Source: Rhodothermaceae bacterium Tc-Br11_B2g6_7 (GTDB lineage: Bacteria; Bacteroidota; Rhodothermia; Rhodothermales; Salinibacteraceae). Taken from it: DNA of 56,964 bases. A program made the position numbers and the translations under genes. The stretch covers positions 1 through 56,964 of the forward strand of contig LKNB01000012.1 of NCBI GenBank assembly GCA_001564055.1. The letters run 5' to 3'. Positions 26,426 to 36,631 of the stretch are shown here, one piece after another. How positions within the stretch are numbered: the first letter of the stretch is position 1; each line of letters begins with the position of its first letter. The notes beneath the pieces are model-generated. The model searched no databases and was not told the origin of the DNA. It saw only the letters and a program-made list of their open reading frames with translations.

Positions 26426-26711
26426 GGGTGAAGACAACGGCGATGAAGGCGGCACCGCAAGCTACTACGTCAGGGGTGGGGTTGCAACCTGCTGCCAGGG
26501 AATACCCGAGCGTCGACCGTTCTTCCGCTGGTCCTGCTGCCAGGCATGCCTCCAGGCCGATACTGTGCTTGTGAGGGCGGGCATAACCGGAGGCACCTCG
26601 GGCTCGTGCACACCCCCAACGACTCAAACCCTCACCATCCCCTGATCTTTTCCTCAGGATGTAGTATCCTTAACGGTGTGTTCACTCCCCGCCATCCATT
26701 TTCTCCTGCCC

Positions 26712-29174
26712 ATGGGTACCGTTACCACGCCTGCTCGTCTCTTTTTAGCTGCCTGTTGCGCTATTCTACTCCTGCTGCCCGGGGTAGCCCAGGCCCAGGA
26801 TGTGACGGAGGCCGACCTCCGGAATGCCGACTCCGATGAGGGCCTCTTTACCGTTCATCAGGTGGACGACAAGATCCTCTTTGAAATCCCCGATGCGATG
26901 TGGGGTCGTGACATGGCCGTGATGAGCCGCTATGCCCAGGCTCAAGAAGGATTAGCCGCACGGGGCGGGGGCGACCGGATGACGGCCAACATGGTCGTGC
27001 AATGGGAGCGCCGGGGCGACCGTGTGTACCTGCGCACGCAATCGTATAGCAACACAGCCGATGAGGGCGACAACGTGCACCTGGCCGTGCAAAACTCCAA
27101 CTTTGCCCCGGTCGTGGCCAGCTTTCCGGTGGAGCTGACGCGCGGCAATGCGTCGGTGATTGACGTGACGGACCTGTACATGGGCGACCATCCATCGTTT
27201 GCCTTTCCGCGGCAGCGCCGGTCTACCCTCGGCATCCGCGGCTACGATCGCGACCGCAGTTGGCTCGAATTTGCACGTAGCTTTCCCGAGAACATCGAGG
27301 TGCGCGTGGTGCGCAGCTACGCCGCCGACAACCCGCCCTCCAACCGGCGTGGCGGCACGGTCTCGTTCGAGATCAACCACTCGATGATCCTCCTTCCGGA
27401 GGAGCCTATGATGCCCCGCCTGGCCGATGAGCGCGTGACCTACATCACCGTCTCGCAGACCGACTACTCGCGCGATTTTCAGGGGGTGCGGCCGTATCAG
27501 TACCTGCGCCGCTTCCGCCTGGAGCCCAGCGATATGGATGCGTTCCAGCGCGGGGAGCTTGTGGAGCCGGTCAAGCCTATCGTGTGGTACATCGACCCGG
27601 CCACACCCGAGGAGTGGATCCCGTATTACAAGGAGGGCATCATGGAATGGGAAGATGCCTTCGAGCAGGCAGGCTTCAAGAACGCGCTGGATGTAAAGGT
27701 GGCGCCGACGGAAGACGAGGACCCCGAGTTTAGCCTGCTGGATGCGCGCTACAACGTCATCCGCTATGTGGCCACGCCCGTGCGCTCGGCCAATGCTGGG
27801 GGCGACGTGGTGGATCCTCGCTCAGGGGAGGTCATCCGCGCCCACATGAACATGTACCACGGGCTGGACGAGCGGCTGCGCTGGTGGCTGGTGAGCCAGG
27901 TGGCCACGGCCAACCCGGACTTCCAGACCAACGAACTTTCGGAAGAGGATATGGGGGAGGCCCTCCGCTACGTGATCTCGCACGAGATGGCGCACGCCAT
28001 GGGCCTGCCGCACAACCAGCGCGCCAACTTTGTCTTCCCGGTCGATTCGCTGCGGAGCCCGGACTTTGTGGAGCGCATGGGGCACTCCGCGTCTTCTGTG
28101 GGCCGTACGCGCTACAACTACGTGGCGCAGCCGGGCGACAACGTGCTGCCGGAGCGGCGCATCGGGCTGTGGGATGAGTTTGCCATCATGTGGGGCTACC
28201 GGCCCATCCCGGAAGCCACCACCCCGGAGGAAGAGTTCGACACCCTGAACGAGTGGATCGTGGAGCGCTCCGACCGGCCGTGGTTCCGCTCGGCCTACGC
28301 CCAGTTTGGGATGGACGTCGAATGGGATCCCTACCGCATGACCGAAGGCATTTCGGCCGATCCGGTAGAGGCCGCCGTCTACGGCATGCGCAACCTGCGC
28401 ACCGCCACCGAAAACCTGATGGACTGGGTCTTGGATGAGGGCGATGACTACTACGAGTTGGGCACGCACTACTTGCAAAACCTGACGCAGTGGAACCGCT
28501 ACGCCGAGCACGCGGCCTCGGCCGTGGGGGGCTCGTGGACCCACCATAAGCGCTACGGCGAGGAGGGCTGGGTGTACACGCCCATCGAGAAGGATTATCA
28601 GCAGAAGGCCATGGCGTTTATTGAGGAGCACATCCTGAGCACCCCCACGTGGGCGCTGGACATGGATATGCTGCGCCGGCTGGAGCATGCCGGGGCGGTG
28701 GAGCGCATCCGGGCGTATCAGGAGCTGGCGGTGCAGCGCCTGCTGAACCACGCGCGTCTGGCTCGCATGATCGAGCACGAGGCGTTCCTCGGCGATGAGA
28801 CCTACCGCCCAGCCGATATGCTGGATGACGCGCGTACGGCCGTCTGGCGCGAGGTGGGGAATGGCGAGGCCATCGACACGTACCGCCGCAACCTGCAGCG
28901 GGCCTACCTGGAGCAGGCCCATTACTTGCTGCACGAGGCGGAGGCGGATCATTGGGCGCCACCGCGCTCAGGCAACCTGCGCGTAGGCTCCAACGACGAC
29001 CCGCCCCTGAACGCCGATTTGCACATCAGCCAGTCGGACATCCGCCCGCTGGTGCGTGACCAGTTGCGGCTGCTGCATGATGAGATCACCGACGCCATCA
29101 ACGGCGGCGTGTCCGACCGGATGACCCGCATCCACCTCGAAGACGCTCTCGAACGCATCGAAGCCACCCTGTAG
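26712..29174 (+). CDS. Zinc metalloprotease, DUF5117/DUF4953 type (second paralogue)
   Basis: This 820-residue secreted protein has a signal peptide ending PGVAQAQ, with no lipobox, unlike the lipoprotein at 10866. The zinc site HEMAHAMGLPHN lies near residue 424, and the N-terminal DUF5117-type region contains RSFPENIEVRVVRSY. It shares the overall layout with the 10866 protein, including HSMILLPEEPMMPRLADERV, but it lacks the His-rich insertion found there. Probably released to the periplasm or exported. An alternative start lies 12 codons upstream. A hairpin follows directly at the stop. Confidence 0.88.
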   Translation: MGTVTTPARLFLAACCAILLLLPGVAQAQDVTEADLRNADSDEGLFTVHQVDDKILFEIPDAMWGRDMAVMSRYAQAQEGLAARGGGDRMTANMVVQWERRGDRVYLRTQSYSNTADEGDNVHLAVQNSNFAPVVASFPVELTRGNASVIDVTDLYMGDHPSFAFPRQRRSTLGIRGYDRDRSWLEFARSFPENIEVRVVRSYAADNPPSNRRGGTVSFEINHSMILLPEEPMMPRLADERVTYITVSQTDYSRDFQGVRPYQYLRRFRLEPSDMDAFQRGELVEPVKPIVWYIDPATPEEWIPYYKEGIMEWEDAFEQAGFKNALDVKVAPTEDEDPEFSLLDARYNVIRYVATPVRSANAGGDVVDPRSGEVIRAHMNMYHGLDERLRWWLVSQVATANPDFQTNELSEEDMGEALRYVISHEMAHAMGLPHNQRANFVFPVDSLRSPDFVERMGHSASSVGRTRYNYVAQPGDNVLPERRIGLWDEFAIMWGYRPIPEATTPEEEFDTLNEWIVERSDRPWFRSAYAQFGMDVEWDPYRMTEGISADPVEAAVYGMRNLRTATENLMDWVLDEGDDYYELGTHYLQNLTQWNRYAEHAASAVGGSWTHHKRYGEEGWVYTPIEKDYQQKAMAFIEEHILSTPTWALDMDMLRRLEHAGAVERIRAYQELAVQRLLNHARLARMIEHEAFLGDETYRPADMLDDARTAVWREVGNGEAIDTYRRNLQRAYLEQAHYLLHEAEADHWAPPRSGNLRVGSNDDPPLNADLHISQSDIRPLVRDQLRLLHDEITDAINGGVSDRMTRIHLEDALERIEATL

Positions 29175-29196
29175 AGCCGATCCACTGGATCGGCTC
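29174..29196. terminator. Perfect hairpin between convergent genes
   Basis: GAGCCGATCC at 29174-29183 pairs with GGATCGGCTC at 29187-29196 across a three-base loop. It begins on the last base of the metalloprotease stop codon. There is no T run, so it may act as a terminator or as an mRNA end-stabiliser. Confidence 0.55.
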
Positions 29197-29222
29197 CACG
29201 CGGCCAGCCCCTGCAGTCAAAC

Positions 29223-32153
29223 CTACGCCTCGATCCCCTCCTCATACGCCGAGACCGGCGGGCAGGAGCAGACGAGGTTGCGGTCGCCGTACGCGTCATC
29301 CACGCGGCGAACCGACGGCCAGAACTTGTGGTCGTGCAACCCGGCGGTGGGGTAGGCGGCCTGCTGGCGCGTGTATGGGTGTGTCCATTCGTCGGCGGTG
29401 ACCATGCGGGCGGTGTGCGGGGCGTTGGTGAGGAGGTTATCCTCAGGGTCAGCCTCGCCGTCCGCCACGGCACGGACCTCCTCGCGGATGGCACCCATGG
29501 CTTCGCAGAAGCGATCGAGCTCGGCTTTGCCCTCGCTTTCCGTGGGCTCCACCATCATGGTGCCCAGCACGGGCCACGACATCGTGGGGGCGTGATAGCC
29601 ATAGTCCATCAGGCGCTTGGCTACGTCTACCTCGTTGATGGGCAGCTCCTGCCGGAAGGGCCGCAGGTCGATGATGAACTCATGCGCGACACGGCCGCCG
29701 CGGCCGGTGTACACGATGTCGTAGTGAGCGGCAAGGCGCTCCTTCACGTAGTTTGCGTTGAGGATAGCCACCTTCGAGGCCTGCGTCAGGCCGTCCGGCC
29801 CCAGCAGGGCGATGTAGGCCCACGAAATCAGCAGGATGCTGGCGCTGCCAAAGGGCGCAGCGGCTACCGGCCCGATGCCGTGGCTGCCGCCTGTTTCGAC
29901 GACGGGATGGGTGGGCAGGAAGGGCGTCAGGTGCGCGGCCGCACAGATCGGCCCCATGCCCGGGCCGCCCCCGCCGTGCGGGATGGCAAACGTCTTGTGC
30001 AGGTTGAGATGGCACACGTCCACGCCAAAGTCGCCGGGGCGGCAGAGGCCCACCTGCGCGTTCATGTTGGCGCCATCCATGTAGACCTGCCCGCCATGCA
30101 TGTGCACCACGTCGCAGATCTCCCGGATGTCTTCCTCAAACACGCCGTGTGTGGAAGGATACGTCACCATCAGCGCCGCGAGGTTGTCGCTGTACTGCTC
30201 GGCCTTCGCCTTCAGGTCGTCCACGTCCACGTTGCCGTGGTCGTCCGTCTGAATCGTGACCACCTTCATGCCGGCCATCACGGCGCTGGCCGGGTTGGTG
30301 CCGTGCGCCGAGTCCGGAATGAGGCACACCGTACGGTGGGCTTCGTCCTGGCTTTCATGGTAGGCGCGGATCACCATCAGGCCGGTGTATTCGCCCGAGG
30401 CGCCGGAGTTGGGTTGCAGGGAGACGCCCGCAAAGCCGGTGATCTCCCCGAGCCAGTCCTGCAACTGCTTGAAGATGAGTTGGTAGCCGGGCGCCTGGTC
30501 GGTCGGGGCGTAGGGATGTAGCCCGTTGAAGCCAGACCAGCTCAGCGGCATGAGCTCGGCGGCGGCGTTCAGCTTCATCGTGCACGAGCCGAGCGGGATC
30601 ATGCTGTGGGTGAGGGAGAGGTCACGCGAGGCCAGCCGATGCAGGTAGCGCATCAGCTCCGTCTCCGACTGGTACTGCTGGAAGACGGGATGCTGCAGGA
30701 AATCAGACGTCCGCTTCAGCGGGCCGTCGTAGCCGCTGTGGATGTCGGCCATAAGCTCCTGTAGCGAAGGCTTCTCTTCGGAGGCCCCTCCGGCAAACAC
30801 CGTGAGGAGGTCGCCCAGGTCTTTGGGCGTTGTGGTCTCGTCCAGCGCCACACCCACCGAGCCGTCGGCGTAGTAGCGGAGGTTCAGCTGCCGTGCTTCG
30901 GCGAGGGTGCGGAGGCGGTCGGCCGTGAGCGACGCGTGGAGGTCAACCCGGAGCGTGTCGAAGAAGTTGGCATGCCGGAGCGTGTGGCCGAGGCGCTGCA
31001 CGCCTTCGCTCAGCACCCGCGCCTGCCGGTGCACCTGCTCGGCGATGCGGGTGAGGCCGTCGGGTCCGTGGTACACGGCGTAGGCGCCGGCCATCACGGC
31101 CAGCAGGACCTGTGCAGTGCAGATATTGGAGGTGGCTTTGTCGCGCCGGATGTGCTGCTCACGCGTCTGCAGGGCCATCCGCAGCGCCATGTTGCCGTCA
31201 GCGTCCTTCGTCACGCCAATCATACGCCCAGGCACCTGCCGCTTGAAGCGCTCCAGCGTGGCAAAGTAGGCCGCGTGTGGGCCGCCGTAGCCCAGCGGCA
31301 CGCCGAAGCGCTGCGTGCTGCCGACCGCTACATCGGCGCCCAGCTCGCCAGGGGGGGTAAGCAAGGTGAGGCTGAGCAGGTCGGCGGCCATCACCACGAA
31401 CGTATCGGCCTCGTGGGCACGTTCACAGAACGCGCGCGCATCCACAATCGCGCCGTCGGTTGTGGGGTACTGCAGCAGTGCGCCGAAGACGTCGTCATCA
31501 AAGGTGTACGCGTCGGGGTCGCCCACCACCACACGGATATCCAGTGGCTCCGCGCGGGCCTGCACCACCGCGATCGTCTGCGGATGGCAGTGGTCAGCCA
31601 CAAAGAAGGTGTCGGCGTCCCGGCGGCGTGTGACGCGGTTGAGCATCAGCATAGCCTCCGCGGCGGCCGTGGCCTCATCCAGCAACGAGGCGTTGGCGAT
31701 TTCCAGTCCGGTGAGCTCAATCACCATGGTCTGGAAGTTGAGCAGCGCTTCCAGCCGGCCCTGCGCAATCTCGGCCTGGTACGGGGTGTACTGCGTGTAC
31801 CAGTTCGGATTCTCCAGGATGTTGCGCTGGATGACGGGGGGCGTCACGGTGTCGTGGTAGCCCATCCCGATAAATGAGCGATAGACGTCGTTCTTATCGG
31901 CAATGGCCTGCAGATCGCGGAGCAGCTGATGCTCCGACCGAGCCGGCGGGAGATCCAGCGGCTTCTCCGTGCGGATGGCCTGCGGCACGGCTTCGTCGAT
32001 CAGAGCGTCGAGTGAGTCGGCCGAAATGGCGTCCAGCATCTGCTTGATGTCGTCAGGCGACGGCCCAACGTGCCGGCGAACAAACGGGGTGGCGGTAGCC
32101 GGGGCAGTCGACGCCTGGCCAGTAGTAGATGCAGCAGGTGGAGCAAGAGGCAT
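29223..32153 (-). CDS. gcvP: Glycine dehydrogenase (decarboxylating), P-protein
   Basis: GcvP is the PLP-dependent decarboxylase of the glycine cleavage system and passes an aminomethyl group to the lipoyl H-protein. The 976-residue protein is a single-chain P-protein with two homologous halves. The PLP lysine lies in [17 protein letters not shown] near residue 720. Other hallmarks are [27 protein letters not shown] [12 protein letters not shown], and [15 protein letters not shown]. The frame stays open to 32378, but the ATG at 32153 gives the expected length. The H- and T-protein genes are not in the window. Upstream lies a large inverted repeat at 32276. Confidence 0.95.
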   Translation of the reverse strand: MPLAPPAASTTGQASTAPATATPFVRRHVGPSPDDIKQMLDAISADSLDALIDEAVPQAIRTEKPLDLPPARSEHQLLRDLQAIADKNDVYRSFIGMGYHDTVTPPVIQRNILENPNWYTQYTPYQAEIAQGRLEALLNFQTMVIELTGLEIANASLLDEATAAAEAMLMLNRVTRRRDADTFFVADHCHPQTIAVVQARAEPLDIRVVVGDPDAYTFDDDVFGALLQYPTTDGAIVDARAFCERAHEADTFVVMAADLLSLTLLTPPGELGADVAVGSTQRFGVPLGYGGPHAAYFATLERFKRQVPGRMIGVTKDADGNMALRMALQTREQHIRRDKATSNICTAQVLLAVMAGAYAVYHGPDGLTRIAEQVHRQARVLSEGVQRLGHTLRHANFFDTLRVDLHASLTADRLRTLAEARQLNLRYYADGSVGVALDETTTPKDLGDLLTVFAGGASEEKPSLQELMADIHSGYDGPLKRTSDFLQHPVFQQYQSETELMRYLHRLASRDLSLTHSMIPLGSCTMKLNAAAELMPLSWSGFNGLHPYAPTDQAPGYQLIFKQLQDWLGEITGFAGVSLQPNSGASGEYTGLMVIRAYHESQDEAHRTVCLIPDSAHGTNPASAVMAGMKVVTIQTDDHGNVDVDDLKAKAEQYSDNLAALMVTYPSTHGVFEEDIREICDVVHMHGGQVYMDGANMNAQVGLCRPGDFGVDVCHLNLHKTFAIPHGGGGPGMGPICAAAHLTPFLPTHPVVETGGSHGIGPVAAAPFGSASILLISWAYIALLGPDGLTQASKVAILNANYVKERLAAHYDIVYTGRGGRVAHEFIIDLRPFRQELPINEVDVAKRLMDYGYHAPTMSWPVLGTMMVEPTESEGKAELDRFCEAMGAIREEVRAVADGEADPEDNLLTNAPHTARMVTADEWTHPYTRQQAAYPTAGLHDHKFWPSVRRVDDAYGDRNLVCSCPPVSAYEEGIEA

Positions 32154-32275
32154 AGCAGACAGCGCGTTGGTGTTAATCGGTCGGTGAGGTACCGGGGGAT
32201 AAGCACCTCCTCGCAACGAAAAGCAACCCCGTGGGGTTCGGTGGTCACGTCCGAATCTTGGAACGTCGTAAGCCG

Positions 32276-32332
32276 GCGTGACCCAGACAGCGGGAGGAGT
32301 GCCTGATGTCCGGTCTGGCAGACGGGTCACGC
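32276..32332. repeat. Inverted repeat upstream of gcvP
   Basis: GCGTGACCC at 32276-32284 pairs with GGGTCACGC at 32324-32332, and inner bases CCAGAC/GTCTGG extend the helix. It sits about 123 bases before the gcvP start and 92 bases before the divergent barrel gene. It could be a structured leader or operator. It does not resemble the glycine riboswitch consensus. Confidence 0.55.
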
Positions 32333-32423
32333 TAATAAAGCCGACGTCATTGTAGCATCCTAAGCCCTTCGTTGTCACCGGGCTTGGCTACAGTTTCCCC
32401 GCACTCAATGCTCTCTCTGTTCT

Positions 32424-33128
32424 ATGTTTCAGCGTCTCGTTACACTTACATTTCTCTGCGCCGTCTTCCTCGTTACTGATGCCTTCGCCCAGACCCGGGC
32501 GTTTGACATTGGCCTCAAGGGGGGCGTTAACCTGGCTACTTTTCGCACCGATGTGGAAGACTTTGACTCCCGCACAGGCCTTAACGCGGGTCTCTTCACA
32601 CGTCTTTCTGCAGGCCCGATTGCCATTCAGCCGGAGCTGCTATACGCACAGAAAGGGGCCGCCTTCTCATTTCAGATTCCTGAATTTGACGGCTTTGCTT
32701 CCCTGGAAGGAGTAGGCGCCGATCAGTTCTTTCCAGGAAGCTCGATCGATGTGACATACAAAGTAGACTACCTTGAAATCCCCGTGCTGGCCGTGCTGGA
32801 AATCCCGAGCGGTCCGCTGTCCCCCTTCCTGATGGCCGGTCCTGCGCTGGGCGTTAAACTGAACGAGTCAGTTTCTGTGGATGGCTTCGACGACGACTTC
32901 ATAGAGGATGGCGATGACGAGGTCAACAGCATTGACTTCGGGCTGGTGTTGGGGGGTGGCCTCGACTTCGCGCTGCCGTCTGGTCAAACCGTAGTGCTGG
33001 ATGCCCGCTACACGCTGGGGTTGACGGACATCTTTGATACACCTGAGTTCGATGATGACTTCAACGGCGGCGTAGACGAAAACGCACAGAACGGGGTGTT
33101 CTCGTTCTCCATCGGACTGTTATTCTAA
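32424..33128 (+). CDS. Outer-membrane beta-barrel protein, PorT-like
   Basis: This is a 234-residue protein with a signal peptide ending VTDAFAQ and a beta-barrel pattern. GLKGGVNLATF starts the first strand, LNAGLFTRLSAGPIAIQPELLYAQKGAAF is the conserved second and third strand (residues 52-80), and VDYLEIPVLAVLEIP follows. FSFSIGLLF closes the chain with a terminal Phe. This is the typical layout of the outer-membrane protein beta-barrel domain found in Bacteroidota porin-like and PorT-like proteins. Function is unknown. The acidic loops (DGFDDDFIEDGDDE) could bind cations or reflect a saline habitat. It is divergent from gcvP. Confidence 0.88.
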   Translation: MFQRLVTLTFLCAVFLVTDAFAQTRAFDIGLKGGVNLATFRTDVEDFDSRTGLNAGLFTRLSAGPIAIQPELLYAQKGAAFSFQIPEFDGFASLEGVGADQFFPGSSIDVTYKVDYLEIPVLAVLEIPSGPLSPFLMAGPALGVKLNESVSVDGFDDDFIEDGDDEVNSIDFGLVLGGGLDFALPSGQTVVLDARYTLGLTDIFDTPEFDDDFNGGVDENAQNGVFSFSIGLLF

Positions 33129-33177
33129 TCCCCTGCGCCCGCCATTACCAGTGCAAGCGCGCACCCCAAGACAGGCG

Positions 33178-36100
33178 CTACTGTCCGTTCGTTTTCACCG
33201 TCGTGGGGGTATATCGGGGGAGGCGAACGGCAAAGGTGCTGCCTTCGCCGGGTGTGGTCTCAACCTGGACTATACCATCGTGCAGACGGGTGAGGCGCCG
33301 TACGATGTGCAGGCCCAGGCCGGTAGACGATTCGTCGCCGGTGGGCTGCGCGGAGAGGCGGTTGAAGGGCTTGAAGAGGCCTTCCTTGTCTTCTGCGGTG
33401 AGGCCCGGGCCCTCGTCGGCGACGGCAAAGGTGACCGTGTCGGTTGTGCTGCGGACGGTCACGTCGACGGGGGCGCCATGGGGCGAGTACTTGAGGGCGT
33501 TGCTCACGAGGTTACTACACACCTCGTGGAGCCGCCCCGCGTCGCCGCGGATCGTGCAGGTGTCCTCCGCATCCAGGTGGAACTGCAGCGTCTGCTTCTT
33601 GCGTCGGGCCTGCTCCTCAAACGACTCGACGACGGTATGCCCCAGCGTGGCCAGGTCTACCGGCTCCATCGCCAGTTCCAGATGCCCCGATTCGATGGCT
33701 GAGGACGCAAGCAGGTCCGAAATCATCGCCAGCATGTGATCGCTTGAGGAGCGGATGAGCCGCAGCATTTCCTCGTTGGCCTCGCCTTCTTCCTGCAATA
33801 CGTCAACCACCCCGCGGATGCTGGCCAGCGGATTCTTGAGGTCGTGAACGGCCATGTTAAGCAGGTTCGACTTCGCTTCGTTCGCCTCGCGGAGGACACC
33901 GTTGGTGGTGCGCAGTTGGGTGTTCAGGGTCTGCACCTCCGCGGTGCGGCTGGCGACCTCCGCCTCCAGCGTATTATTGCGGCGCTGCAGGGTGTGCGTG
34001 CGGAGTTGCACCAGCCCGGCGAGGAGGAGCCCTGCCAGGAGCACGTACAGCAGGTAGGCCCACGTTGTCCGGTACCAGGGGGGGAGAATGGTAAAGGTAG
34101 CTGAGGTGGTGGGCGTGATGGTGCCCTCTACCGTTTCGGCGCGCACCTCAAACGTGTAGGTGCCCGGCCCCAGGTTGGTGTAGTCGCTGCGCGATTCATC
34201 CGACCAGTCCGACCACTCCGTGTTGAGGTCCAGCAGGCGGTACTGATACCGGGTCTGCTCCGGGTGTCGGTAGGCCGGGGCCGCAAATTCGAGGCGCACG
34301 TCCCGGGTGGCGTAGGTGAGGGTTGGCGCTGCAGACGCGATGCGTGCGTCCGCCACAACGGTGGAGTCGGGCGAGCGGGTCGCGAGGCGCCGAATGAGGG
34401 GGGCAGGCGCCTCTGCGTCAGGTCTATCGGTATGCGGGCCATACCGGACGATGCGGTCATCCGCACCGGCCCAGATGGTGGGGCCGTCTTCACCAAGCAC
34501 GGCGTAGATACCGAGCGGAGGCATGGCTGCCATGGGACGCTGTACAGTACCACCCGCCTCACGGGGAAGAAGAAAACTTCCTTCGGAGGTCATCGCGAGG
34601 AGATACGCGGAGCCCACAGTCTGGATGTCGGCCACAAAGGCGCGCTCTTCAGGCAGATGGCGATTTAGCACCTCATCTACCTGCATGCGGTACGTCCCGC
34701 CCTCCTCCCGTACGAGGCGGCTGATGTTGGCGCCCTGCGTAACGAACACGTCATCGCCTGCGGGGGTGAGCCGATAGCCGAAGCGAGAGGTGCTATCCGC
34801 GCTGGCGAAGAGCCGGGCCTCAGCGCCCAGGCCCAGGGCTCCGGGTCGGTCGATCTGCCAGAGGCCGGAAGTTAGCGAGCTGGCCCAGAGGGTGCCTTCC
34901 GGATCGGAGGCGAGGTAGTGGATGGCTTCATCCATCGCCTCCAGCGGTCCTTGCGGAGTCCAGGTGTCGTCATCCGCGAGGCGTAGCAGCTGCACGCCTT
35001 GCCCATAGCCAACAAAGGCTTCCCGCGTGCCCGGGGGATGATGCACGGCAAACGCGTCGAGCCCGTCGGTTACGCGCTGCACCGCGCCGTCGTCCGTACG
35101 CTGGTACACGCCATCTTCCGTGCCCAGCAGCAGTCCCGCGGGTGTGGATTCCAGCGTAAAGATCTGCAGGCCCAGGTTGGTGACCGGAGTGAGCTGAGGC
35201 GGAGCGCCGGTGCCGGGGGCTGGATCGAGCCGGTAGAGGACGCTGCTGGTGCCCGTGTACAGGCTGCCGTCGTGCCGGGCAAAAGAGTAAATGCCGTGTT
35301 CGAGGCCGTGCCGCGCATCGAGGGTGGTGAGCGGGTGATCGACATCGGCGCGTGCCACCCCGCGCTCCAGCGCCATCCAGAGGCCGCCCTGGTTATCCTG
35401 CCCGAGCTGCTTCACGTCGTTGTCCTGCAGGCCAAAGTCCTGATTGAGCACCTGCTGGAGGCCGCCGGTCCGGGGATCCACAAGGGCCACCCCGCCCGTG
35501 CGCGAGGCAACGGCCAGTGTGCCGCCGGTCAGGCGAAGGCCGTGCGTTACCCGGTGCTCTGCGGCCCAGGCCGAGACGTTCGGACTGAGGGGCTGGGCGT
35601 CGTCGGCATCCACGCGCCATACGTCAGTGGTAGTCCCAACCACGAGGGCTTCATCGTCCCAGGGCTGAACAAAGAACACGCTCGCATCGGGCGGAAGGGC
35701 TGCATAGCCGGCATGGGCTTCAAACCCGTCCGCGGTGGCCCGCAGCCAGCCGTCTCCTTGGGCGAAGGCCAAGAGCTGGTCGTCCCTCCACAGGGCCTCC
35801 TCCACCCGGCCCCCGGGATACGGCAGCACCGCCAGCGCCTTACCGTCCCACCGGTACGCCTGCGAAGCGTCGAAGAAGTACGTGCCATCGGGCGTCGGAG
35901 TGATCGCTTCGATCCGTTGTACAGAGGCCGCCCCCTCATCGGGCAGGTGTGCCTGTAGCGCCTGGTAGGTAGGCTGGCCAAGCGAGTCCACATCCACATA
36001 GCCGAAGGTGCCAGCAGCGCCGACGTAGAGGCGGTCGTCGAAGCCACGCGCCACGCGCCGGGTGGGGCGGTCGCCAGGCAGTGGCAGCAGGTCCCAGGTG

Positions 36101-36363
36101 ACGCCATCGTACAGCAGCAGCCCGCGCTGGTTGGCAATGTACATCATGCCCGAGGTGTCCTGCGCCACCCCCCAGCTTTGCCCTGGCACCTGCGCGCCAA
36201 AGTGGGTGCTGTTGTAGTTGTGGAGGAGCGGAGCCCCGCGCTCTGCGGTAGGCAAAGGTAAGGCCGGGTCCGGGTCCTCGGTGCCGTACGCAGCGATGGT
36301 AGCGCCCACTGACCCCACACTCATAAGCAGAAGGGCAAGACATCCAGCGAGAAGGCGGAGCAT
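33178..36363 (-). CDS. Sensor histidine kinase with beta-propeller and Y_Y_Y domain
   Basis: This 1061-residue two-component kinase has a signal peptide ending SVGSVGA, then about 600 residues with Trp/Gly-rich blade repeats (such as GGLWMALERGVAR) typical of the periplasmic Reg_prop propeller. A Y_Y_Y domain follows (RYQYRLLDLNTEWSDW, NLGPGTYTFEV). The transmembrane segment is WAYLLYVLLAGLLLAGLVQL, then a coiled coil. The HisKA motif NMAVHDLKNPLAS places the phospho-His near residue 840. The ATPase boxes are NLVSNALKYSPHG, ADEGPGL and TGLGLHIVRRL. There is no receiver or AraC domain, unlike classical hybrid sensors of Bacteroides, so the response regulator must be elsewhere. The ligand is unknown. 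Confidence 0.93.
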   Translation of the reverse strand: MLRLLAGCLALLLMSVGSVGATIAAYGTEDPDPALPLPTAERGAPLLHNYNSTHFGAQVPGQSWGVAQDTSGMMYIANQRGLLLYDGVTWDLLPLPGDRPTRRVARGFDDRLYVGAAGTFGYVDVDSLGQPTYQALQAHLPDEGAASVQRIEAITPTPDGTYFFDASQAYRWDGKALAVLPYPGGRVEEALWRDDQLLAFAQGDGWLRATADGFEAHAGYAALPPDASVFFVQPWDDEALVVGTTTDVWRVDADDAQPLSPNVSAWAAEHRVTHGLRLTGGTLAVASRTGGVALVDPRTGGLQQVLNQDFGLQDNDVKQLGQDNQGGLWMALERGVARADVDHPLTTLDARHGLEHGIYSFARHDGSLYTGTSSVLYRLDPAPGTGAPPQLTPVTNLGLQIFTLESTPAGLLLGTEDGVYQRTDDGAVQRVTDGLDAFAVHHPPGTREAFVGYGQGVQLLRLADDDTWTPQGPLEAMDEAIHYLASDPEGTLWASSLTSGLWQIDRPGALGLGAEARLFASADSTSRFGYRLTPAGDDVFVTQGANISRLVREEGGTYRMQVDEVLNRHLPEERAFVADIQTVGSAYLLAMTSEGSFLLPREAGGTVQRPMAAMPPLGIYAVLGEDGPTIWAGADDRIVRYGPHTDRPDAEAPAPLIRRLATRSPDSTVVADARIASAAPTLTYATRDVRLEFAAPAYRHPEQTRYQYRLLDLNTEWSDWSDESRSDYTNLGPGTYTFEVRAETVEGTITPTTSATFTILPPWYRTTWAYLLYVLLAGLLLAGLVQLRTHTLQRRNNTLEAEVASRTAEVQTLNTQLRTTNGVLREANEAKSNLLNMAVHDLKNPLASIRGVVDVLQEEGEANEEMLRLIRSSSDHMLAMISDLLASSAIESGHLELAMEPVDLATLGHTVVESFEEQARRKKQTLQFHLDAEDTCTIRGDAGRLHEVCSNLVSNALKYSPHGAPVDVTVRSTTDTVTFAVADEGPGLTAEDKEGLFKPFNRLSAQPTGDESSTGLGLHIVRRLTRLHDGIVQVETTPGEGSTFAVRLPRYTPTTVKTNGQ

Positions 36364-36631
36364 GGGAGGGGCTATCAGGAGACGTACAGGAGGGCGCGCT
36401 GACGCGAGGGTAACAGGCGCAGAGCCACGGGTACACATAGCCCATCAGCAGAACGCGTGATGGGGCGGGCGGTGCCCGGTGCAAATAGTGGCCCGCAGGG
36501 CCTGTGGAGTAGATCTATCTGGTCATCGGTATCGCGCCCGGCAGCGGCATCTTAAGAAGCCGCCCCATAGTATACGGCAGGACACCCCAGGAAGCCGGTC
36601 TCTTTAGGGGCGAAATGGCCGCTCATTAGCC

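Noticed and set aside
30936..31877. 313-codon plus-strand frame inside gcvP
   Set aside because: It is antisense to the conserved P-protein and has no homology-like features.
32154..32423. Glycine riboswitch before gcvP
   Set aside because: I looked for the tandem glycine aptamer consensus on the gcvP strand and did not see it; only an inverted repeat is present.
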